DNA of 64,000 nucleotides from Aggregatibacter actinomycetemcomitans (GTDB lineage Bacteria; Pseudomonadota; Gammaproteobacteria; Enterobacterales; Pasteurellaceae): NCBI GenBank assembly GCA_017160915.1, contig JACAWG010000061.1, positions 1 to 64,000 of the forward strand, read 5' to 3'. Shown piece by piece: positions 58,046 to 64,000 of this stretch (position 1 is its first letter; each line of letters starts with the position of its first letter). The notes under the pieces were generated by a model. It saw only the letters and a program-made list of their open reading frames with translations, ran no database searches and was not told where the DNA came from. The position numbers and the translations under genes were made by a program.

Positions 58046-59884
58046 ATGCCAAAACTACGTTCGGCGACCAGCACACAAGGTCGCAATATGGCAGGCGCAC
58101 GCGCATTATGGCGTGCCACGGGAATGAAAGAAAATGACTTCGGCAAACCGATTATTGCGGTGGTGAACTCGTTCACCCAATTTGTGCCGGGTCACGTTCA
58201 CTTAAAAGATATGGGACAACTTGTCGCCAAAGAAATCGAAAAAGCAGGCGGTGTGGCGAAAGAATTCAACACCATTGCGGTGGATGACGGCATTGCCATG
58301 GGACACGGCGGGATGTTGTATTCTCTGCCGTCACGCGATTTGATCGCAGACTCGGTGGAATATATGGTGAACGCACACTGTGCCGATGCCATGGTGTGTA
58401 TTTCCAACTGCGACAAAATCACCCCGGGAATGCTCATGGCGGCAATGCGCTTGAATATCCCTGCGATTTTTGTATCCGGCGGTCCGATGGAAGCGGGTAA
58501 AACCAAACTTTCCGACCAACTTATTCGTTTAGACTTGGTGGATGCTATGATTGAAGCAGCAGACCCGAAAGTCTCTGACGAACGCATCGACGCGATCGAA
58601 AAATCCGCCTGCCCGACTTGCGGTTCCTGCTCCGGTATGTTTACCGCCAACTCCATGAACTGTTTAACGGAAGCCCTTGGTTTGAGCTTACCGGGTAACG
58701 GCTCTATGCTCGCCACCCACGCCGACCGTAAAGAATTATTCTTAAAAGCCGGTCGCCAAATTGTAGAACTCTGCAAACGCTATTACGAACAAGACGACGA
58801 AAGCGTGTTGCCACGTTCCATCGGCACATTTGATGCCTTTGAAAACGCCATGAGCTTAGACATCGCCATGGGCGGTTCAAGTAACACCGTATTGCACTTA
58901 CTCGCCGCCGCGCAAGAAGCGGGCGTGGATTTCAAAATGGCAGACATCGACCGCTTATCCCGCGTGGTTCCTTGCTTGAGCAAAATCGCACCGAACACCA
59001 ACAAATACCACATGGAAGACGTTCACCGCGCAGGCGGCATTATGGGCTTGTTGGGCGAACTTGATCGTGCAGGCTTAATCCACAAAAACACGCACACCGT
59101 ACTGGGCATGACCATGGGCGAACAGCTCGACCAATACGATATTATCCGTAACCAGGATGAAGCCTTGCTCAAATTCTTCCGCGCCGGACCTGCGGGCATC
59201 CGCACTACCCAAGCCTTCTCACAAGATTGCCGTTGGGACACCGTGGATAACGACCGCGTAAACGGTTGTATTCGTGATAAAGCCCACGCCATTTCCCAAG
59301 AAGGTGGCTTGGCGGTGTTATTCGGTAATCTTGCCGAAGACGGTTGTATCGTGAAAACCGCGGGTGTGGATGAATCCATTTGGAAATTCACCGGCACCGC
59401 AATCGTATTTGAAAGCCAAGAAGACGCCGTCGCCGGCATTTTGGGCGGCAAAGTAAAAGAAGGCAACGTAGTGGTGATTCGCTACGAAGGTCCGAAAGGC
59501 GGACCGGGTATGCAGGAAATGTTGTATCCAACCAGCTACTTAAAATCCATGGGTTTAGGCAAAAAATGTGCGCTGTTAACCGACGGACGTTTCTCCGGCG
59601 GCACATCCGGCTTATCCATCGGACACGCCTCTCCGGAAGCGGCTTCCGGCGGTGCAATCGGTTTAGTGCGTGATGGCGATACTATCAACATCGACATTCC
59701 AAACCGCGCGATTAATCTTCAAATCAGCGACGAAGAATTGAGCGCCCGCCGTGCCGAACAGGACCAAAAAGGCTGGGAACCGGCAAATCGTCAACGTGAA
59801 GTGTCTTTCGCATTAAAAGTGTTCGGACATTTCGCGACATCGGCGGATAAAGGCGCGGTGCGTGATAAGACGCTGTTGAAATAA
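58046..59884 (+). CDS. ilvD: Dihydroxy-acid dehydratase
   Basis: Iron-sulfur enzyme that converts dihydroxy-isovalerate and dihydroxy-methylvalerate to the keto acids. Cluster cysteines appear in [10 protein letters not shown] (about residue 122) and [19 protein letters not shown] (about 192-210), and [19 protein letters not shown] lies near the C-terminus. 612 residues, matching E. coli (616). ATG 58046 after GGAGAG is used. It is flanked on both sides by the inverted-repeat elements. Confidence 0.99.
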   Translation: MPKLRSATSTQGRNMAGARALWRATGMKENDFGKPIIAVVNSFTQFVPGHVHLKDMGQLVAKEIEKAGGVAKEFNTIAVDDGIAMGHGGMLYSLPSRDLIADSVEYMVNAHCADAMVCISNCDKITPGMLMAAMRLNIPAIFVSGGPMEAGKTKLSDQLIRLDLVDAMIEAADPKVSDERIDAIEKSACPTCGSCSGMFTANSMNCLTEALGLSLPGNGSMLATHADRKELFLKAGRQIVELCKRYYEQDDESVLPRSIGTFDAFENAMSLDIAMGGSSNTVLHLLAAAQEAGVDFKMADIDRLSRVVPCLSKIAPNTNKYHMEDVHRAGGIMGLLGELDRAGLIHKNTHTVLGMTMGEQLDQYDIIRNQDEALLKFFRAGPAGIRTTQAFSQDCRWDTVDNDRVNGCIRDKAHAISQEGGLAVLFGNLAEDGCIVKTAGVDESIWKFTGTAIVFESQEDAVAGILGGKVKEGNVVVIRYEGPKGGPGMQEMLYPTSYLKSMGLGKKCALLTDGRFSGGTSGLSIGHASPEAASGGAIGLVRDGDTINIDIPNRAINLQISDEELSARRAEQDQKGWEPANRQREVSFALKVFGHFATSADKGAVRDKTLLK

Positions 59885-59893
59885 CGTAACGAG

Positions 59894-60012
59894 TCCCCCT
59901 CTTTAGCAAAGAGGGGTTAGGGGAGATTTAGCAGAATTAACTCCAACCTCATCATTGAATTTAATCTCGTCAAAATCTCCCCCCAGCCCCCTCTTTACAA
60001 AAGAGGGGGAGT
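59894..60012. mobile_element. Second MITE-like inverted-repeat element between ilvD and ilvA
   Basis: Unit 59894-59932 reads TCCCCCTCTTTAGCAAAGAG, then GGGTTAGGGGAGATTTAGC. Unit 59972-60012 is its diverged inverse (ATCTCCCCCCAGCCCCCTC, then TTTACAAAAGAGGGGGA). A spacer of about 39 bases separates them. The units match those at 57809-57978. The last hairpin ends 24 bases before the ilvA start, so it may influence ilvA expression. The units can also act as terminators for ilvD. Confidence 0.65.
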
Positions 60013-60035
60013 ATCAATTCAGAAAAATTAAAACT

Positions 60036-61577
60036 ATGAAAAACCTACTCACCAACCCACAACCGAGCCAAAGCGATTACATCAACGCTATCGTGAAACT
60101 TGGCTCACGCGTGTATGAAGCGGCAACGGTCACACCGTTGCAGAAAATGGGCAAATTGTCCGAACGACTTCACAATAATATCTGGATCAAACGGGAAGAT
60201 CGCCAGCCGGTAAACAGTTTTAAACTGCGTGGCGCGTACGCCATGATTTCCAGCCTTTCGCCGGAACAAAAAGCGGCGGGCGTGATTGCGGCTTCCGCAG
60301 GAAATCACGCACAAGGCGTGGCGTTATCAGCGAAACAGCTTGGCTTAAAAGCCCTCATCGTAATGCCGCAAAACACGCCGAGCATTAAAGTGGATGCGGT
60401 ACGCGGGTTCGGCGGCGAAGTGTTATTACACGGTGCCAATTTTGATGAAGCCAAAGCGAAAGCCGTTGAGCTTGCCGAACAAAAACACATGACCTTTATC
60501 CCGCCTTTCGATCACCCATTAGTGATTGCCGGGCAAGGCACGCTTGCCATGGAAATGTTACAGCAAGTGGCGGACTTGGATTACGTGTTCGTGCAAGTGG
60601 GCGGCGGCGGTTTGGCGGCTGGCGTGGCGATTTTATTGAAACAGTTTATGCCGGACATTAAAGTCATCGGTGTGGAATCCAAAGATTCAGCCTGTCTCAA
60701 TGCCGCGTTGGAAAAAGGCGAGCCGACGGATTTGGCGCACGTGGGCTTATTTGCCGACGGTGTGGCGGTTAAACGTATCGGTAACGAAACCTTCCGTTTA
60801 TGCCAACAATATCTTGATGATATGGTGTTGGTGGACAGCGATGAAGTGTGCGCCGCCATGAAAGATCTGTTTGAAAATGTGCGCGCGGTGTCCGAACCTT
60901 CCGGTGCGCTCGGCTTGGCGGGCTTGAAAAAATATGTAAAACAACACAATATCCAGGGCAAAAACATGGCGGCGATTTTATCCGGCGCCAATTTGAATTT
61001 CCACACTCTGCGTTATGTGTCCGAACGTTGCGAAATAGGCGAAAACCGCGAAGCCTTGCTTGCCGTCACCATGCCGGAGCAACCGGGCAGCTTCTTAAAA
61101 TTCGCTCATGTATTGGGCAGCCGCGCGGTAACGGAATTCAGCTACCGCTATGCCGATGACAAACGCGCTTGCGTATTCGTCGGGGTTCGTACCTTAGATG
61201 AAGCGGAAAAAGCCGACATCATCGCCGATCTCACACAAAACGGCTTCGATGTGGAAGATATGTCCGACGACGACATCGCCAAAACCCATGTGCGCTATTT
61301 AATGGGCGGACGGGTCGCCGACCACGGAGAGCGCCTTTACACCTTTGAGTTCCCCGAACAAAAAGGCGCATTGCTGAAATTCCTCGAAACCCTCGGCACC
61401 CGCTGGAACATTTCGCTGTTCCACTACCGCGCCCACGGGGCGGATTACGGCAACATTCTTGCCGGCTTCCAGTTAGAACAAGGCAACAGCGCCGAATTTG
61501 AACAAGCGTTAGAACAGTTGGGCTACGTTTATCAGGACGTCACCGACAGCAAATCCTACCGCTATTTCCTGCGTTAA
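60036..61577 (+). CDS. ilvA: Threonine deaminase (biosynthetic)
   Basis: PLP enzyme converting threonine to 2-oxobutyrate, the first committed step to isoleucine. The PLP lysine is in VNSFKLRGAYAMI (about residue 57-69), GGGGLAAGVA is the phosphate-binding loop, and two ACT-like regulatory domains cover about residues 335-510. 513 residues, as in E. coli. ATG 60036 is used; the frame continues upstream through the repeat element and that part is not coding. Confidence 0.98.
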   Translation: MKNLLTNPQPSQSDYINAIVKLGSRVYEAATVTPLQKMGKLSERLHNNIWIKREDRQPVNSFKLRGAYAMISSLSPEQKAAGVIAASAGNHAQGVALSAKQLGLKALIVMPQNTPSIKVDAVRGFGGEVLLHGANFDEAKAKAVELAEQKHMTFIPPFDHPLVIAGQGTLAMEMLQQVADLDYVFVQVGGGGLAAGVAILLKQFMPDIKVIGVESKDSACLNAALEKGEPTDLAHVGLFADGVAVKRIGNETFRLCQQYLDDMVLVDSDEVCAAMKDLFENVRAVSEPSGALGLAGLKKYVKQHNIQGKNMAAILSGANLNFHTLRYVSERCEIGENREALLAVTMPEQPGSFLKFAHVLGSRAVTEFSYRYADDKRACVFVGVRTLDEAEKADIIADLTQNGFDVEDMSDDDIAKTHVRYLMGGRVADHGERLYTFEFPEQKGALLKFLETLGTRWNISLFHYRAHGADYGNILAGFQLEQGNSAEFEQALEQLGYVYQDVTDSKSYRYFLR

Positions 61578-61595
61578 AAAACACGCGCCGAAATG

Positions 61596-61632
61596 ACCGC
61601 ACTTTACGCGCAAAAGTGCGGTCAATTTTTTC
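61596..61632 (+). terminator. Inverted uptake-signal terminator of ilvA
   Basis: ACCGCACTT (61596-61604) and AAGTGCGGT (61614-61622) form a stem with a nine-base loop, followed by CAATTTTTT. Confidence 0.8.
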
Positions 61633-61732
61633 TGCGTTTTCGCCTTTCCTCTCACGATAAAACGATTAAAAATCCGCCGAAAATAAGATAGAATGCGCCT
61701 TTCTTTCCCTTATCAAATTGACTTTTTAATCT

Positions 61733-62653
61733 ATGCCCGAACCGAAAAAGCAGATTTTAGTGGTTTCTTATTCACAAACCGGTCAACTTCATGAATTGAC
61801 GGAAAATTTTCTGCAACCGCTAAAGCAATACGACAATATCGCCATTGAGGAATACACGGTAAAGCCGTTGCAACCTTATGATTTTCCTTGGAAATTTATT
61901 TCATTTTTTAATCAATTTCCCGAATCCGTGCATCTAAAACCGGCGCCCATTGAAACGCCAATATTACAACGGGAAAAATACGACTTGGTGATCATCGCTT
62001 ACAGCGTTTGGTTTCTTTCGCCTTCGCAACCCATCACGGCATTTTTACAATCGGCACAAGCCAAAGCGCTGAAGGACACGCCTGTGATTACGCTTATCGG
62101 TTGTCGCAATATGTGGCTGATGGCACAGGAAAAAATGAAGAACATGCTGACCGCACTTGGGGCGAATCTGATCGGCAACGTGGTGAAAACGGATCAATCT
62201 AATGCCTGGGCGAGTTTTATCACCACGCCCGCATGGATGTTAAGCGGTGAAAAACGTTATTTCTCATGGTTGCCGAGCGCCGGCATCAGCGATAATGAAC
62301 TTCAAGATATGCAACGCTTCGGCGCAAAACTGGCAGAAACCTTATCGGCAAATCAAGCGTTGGACACCCCCCTTTTCCGCAACATGGGCGCGGTGAAAAT
62401 CGATGAAAAATTGATGATAAGCGAAAAAGTCGGTCATCGCAGTTTCTCGTTGTGGGGCAAATTGCTGTTAAAGTGCGGTCAAATTTCACCGCGTTTTCGC
62501 CGGGCAATGCTCTATTTTTATATCGCCTTTTTAATTATACTAATCCTCACCGTAGTGCCGCTTTCCGCACTCATTAAACGCCTATTAAAACCATTATTAA
62601 AAGAAAAATTAGCGCGCCAAAAACGCTATTTTGCCGAACCTTCAGGGGAATAA
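61733..62653 (+). CDS. DarA-like flavodoxin-fold protein with C-terminal membrane helix
   Basis: The first 190 or so residues are flavodoxin-like: KQILVVSYSQTGQLHELTENF with the FMN phosphate-loop pattern SYSQTGQ, YDLVIIAYSVWFLSPSQPI, and TPVITLIGCRNMW. The end holds a membrane helix (about residues 256-280, MLYFYIAFLIILILTVVPLS) and a basic tail. It resembles proteins named dialkylresorcinol-condensing enzyme (DarA). Its stop is two bases before a KASIII gene, the DarA-DarB order. The role in making a lipid or aryl product is inferred from that pairing. Confidence 0.72.
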   Translation: MPEPKKQILVVSYSQTGQLHELTENFLQPLKQYDNIAIEEYTVKPLQPYDFPWKFISFFNQFPESVHLKPAPIETPILQREKYDLVIIAYSVWFLSPSQPITAFLQSAQAKALKDTPVITLIGCRNMWLMAQEKMKNMLTALGANLIGNVVKTDQSNAWASFITTPAWMLSGEKRYFSWLPSAGISDNELQDMQRFGAKLAETLSANQALDTPLFRNMGAVKIDEKLMISEKVGHRSFSLWGKLLLKCGQISPRFRRAMLYFYIAFLIILILTVVPLSALIKRLLKPLLKEKLARQKRYFAEPSGE

Positions 62654-62655
62654 AT

Positions 62656-63816
62656 TTGACTGCATTAACTGATGTTTATATCAATCGTGTCGGTGTTTTT
62701 TTGCCGAATCAACCCGTTGATAACGATCACATGGAACAGGTGTTGGGCATGGTGGGCGACACGCCTTCACGGGTGCGTAAAATGATTTTGCGCTCCAACG
62801 CCATCAAAACCCGTTATTACGCCATTGATCCGCTCACCCGCGCCACCACGCACACCGGCGCCGAACTGGCGGCGGAAGCCATTAAAGATTTAATCGCGCA
62901 AGGTATGAATGTCAATGAAGTGAGCTGTTTGGCGTGCGCCACGTCCTATCCCGACCAAATGATGCCGGGGCAAGGCGTGATGATTCACGGTTTAATTCCG
63001 AATGCGCCCCCTTATGAAGTGATGACCGCCGCGGGCATTTGCGTCGCCGGCATGGCGGCAATGAAGCACGCTTATAACGCCGTGCGCACCGGCGAGCATC
63101 AGGGCGCCATTGCGGTGGCGTCGGAAACCGCTTCCGCCATGAATCGCGGAGAACATTTTCAGGCGGAAATCCATCATAAACAATTAGACGACGCCAAACC
63201 GGAAATCGCCTTTGAAAAAGATTTCCTGCGTTGGATGCTTTCCGACGGCGCGGGCGCGGTGCAACTGAGCAACAAACCGAATGCCGACGGCGTGAGCCTG
63301 AAAATTCAGTGGATCGATCTGATTTCCTACGCCAATGAAATGCCCGTGTGTATGTATGCGGGCGCAGAAATTCGCGACAACCAATTTATCAGCTGGAAAA
63401 ATGTCAGCAAGCAGGAACGTGACGCGCGCAGCCTGATGTCCGCCAAACAGGATGTCAAACTGCTCAATGAAAATATCGTGCGTTATACGGTGGAAAAGGC
63501 GCTGTTGCGCTTAATCGAAAAATACGATCTCAACGCCGAAGACATTGATTATTTCCTGCCCCATTATTCGTCAGGCTTCTTCCGCGATAAGCTGCTGGAC
63601 GGGTTAAAAAACATCAATTTTGTGATTCCGCAAGAAAAATGGTTCACCAATCTGGAAACCAAAGGTAACACGGGATCTGCTTCTATCTATATCATCTTGC
63701 AGGAATTTTTAGAAAAATATCCGCTTAAACCGGGACAAAAAGTGCTGTGCTACATTCCCGAAAGCGGGCGTTTTTCCTCCTGTTTTATGTTACTGGAGGT
63801 GGTTAATGGAGATTAA
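62656..63816 (+). CDS. DarB-like beta-ketoacyl-ACP synthase III
   Basis: KASIII-type thiolase-fold enzyme with the full triad: Cys129 in AAGICVAGMAA, His303 in FLPHYSSGFF and Asn338 in TKGNTGSASIY. It is longer (386 residues) than housekeeping FabH (about 317) and has an insert near residues 160-190, as in specialised-metabolite KASIII such as DarB. The start codon is TTG at 62656, with AGGGGA seven bases before it; the next ATG is internal. It is tightly coupled to the DarA-like gene and to the gene downstream. Confidence 0.82.
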   Translation: MTALTDVYINRVGVFLPNQPVDNDHMEQVLGMVGDTPSRVRKMILRSNAIKTRYYAIDPLTRATTHTGAELAAEAIKDLIAQGMNVNEVSCLACATSYPDQMMPGQGVMIHGLIPNAPPYEVMTAAGICVAGMAAMKHAYNAVRTGEHQGAIAVASETASAMNRGEHFQAEIHHKQLDDAKPEIAFEKDFLRWMLSDGAGAVQLSNKPNADGVSLKIQWIDLISYANEMPVCMYAGAEIRDNQFISWKNVSKQERDARSLMSAKQDVKLLNENIVRYTVEKALLRLIEKYDLNAEDIDYFLPHYSSGFFRDKLLDGLKNINFVIPQEKWFTNLETKGNTGSASIYIILQEFLEKYPLKPGQKVLCYIPESGRFSSCFMLLEVVNGD

Positions 63817-64000
63817 AGACATCCCGCAAGACGACAGCAAAATCTTTCGCGGGCAGCGCAAAGTGGTTTATGCCACCCAAAACGGCAACTACCAAAGCGC
63901 CACCACCAACGGCTGGGAAACGGAAGAATTCGCCACCGAACAGGCAGTGGAAGAACTCAACCAACTCACCGCCGACGCACTGGAAGCCGTAAAACGCGGC
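63806..64000 (+). CDS. Partial unknown gene downstream of the KASIII gene
   Basis: The ATG at 63806 overlaps the KASIII stop by 11 bases with GGAGGT just before it, and the frame stays open for 65 codons to the window edge. The visible part begins MEIKDIPQDDSKIFRGQRKV, then VYATQNGNYQSATTNGWETE, and an acidic helical stretch EQAVEELNQLTADALEAV. It is soluble-looking. I do not recognise it. Its tight coupling places it in the same operon as the DarA- and DarB-like genes. Confidence 0.8.
   Translation, partial: MEIKDIPQDDSKIFRGQRKVVYATQNGNYQSATTNGWETEEFATEQAVEELNQLTADALEAVKRG

Noticed and set aside
59955-60035. Upstream extension of ilvA through the repeat element
   Set aside because: The extra residues (SPPSPLFTKEG) come from the repeat unit and the ilvA family starts at ATG 60036.

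Overview
The window reads as a chromosomal segment of a Pasteurellaceae bacterium. The Hin-type DNA uptake signal AAGTGCGGT / ACCGCACTT recurs throughout, and many gene neighbourhoods match Haemophilus or Aggregatibacter: opsX-kdkA, waaA-coaD, pssA-yfiF, RNase T2-pgk-fbaA, mrcA-comABCDE. Aggregatibacter is my best guess, because mrcA-com-aroK-aroB-dam keeps the enterobacterial-type linkage, but the genus is inference. No rRNA, tRNA, CRISPR array, prophage or insertion sequence was seen. Coding density is very high and no gene-free stretch exceeds 300 bases.

Layout. 1-2.8 kb: a type VI secretion cargo module on the minus strand (PAAR tip protein, phospholipase D effector, start of a probable immunity protein), with a likely frameshift at the effector N-terminus. 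3-12 kb: mrcA diverging from the competence operon comABCDE, then aroK, aroB and dam. 12-16 kb: ssb and uvrA diverge from a control region with a LexA box and a perfect CRP-S (Sxy-type) competence site. 16-19 kb: a LysR regulator facing hchA, a luciferase-like flavin oxidoreductase, a MerR regulator. 19-23 kb: dciA, secM, secA, mutT. 23-33 kb: mostly minus-strand housekeeping genes (holA, lptE, leuS, apaH, rsmA, surA, pyrR, a copper chaperone) interrupted by a HEPN-MNT toxin-antitoxin pair and an orphan protein.

33-45 kb: hflD-purB, an ABC exporter, an AraC regulator with a divergent AhpD-like protein, and lipooligosaccharide genes (heptosyltransferase, Kdo kinase, Kdo transferase waaA, core glycosyltransferase) around coaD. 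An AT-rich alpha/beta hydrolase sits among them, and a broken RelE/ParE-type toxin with its antitoxin follows. 45-55 kb: pssA, yfiF with two AT-rich unknown genes coupled to it, ferredoxin yfhL, RNase T2, pgk, fbaA, an O-antigen-ligase-like protein overlapping a lysophospholipase, crcB and a Cof-type phosphatase.

55.9-61.6 kb: branched-chain amino acid genes ilvG-ilvM-ilvD-ilvA without ilvE. Two miniature inverted-repeat elements flank ilvD. 61.7-64 kb: the left part of a probable specialised-lipid or aryl-lipid gene cluster (DarA-like flavodoxin-fold protein with a membrane tail, DarB-like KASIII, and the start of an unknown gene), cut by the window edge. This cluster, the T6SS module, the yfiF-linked pair and the ilvD repeats are the parts most worth following up.
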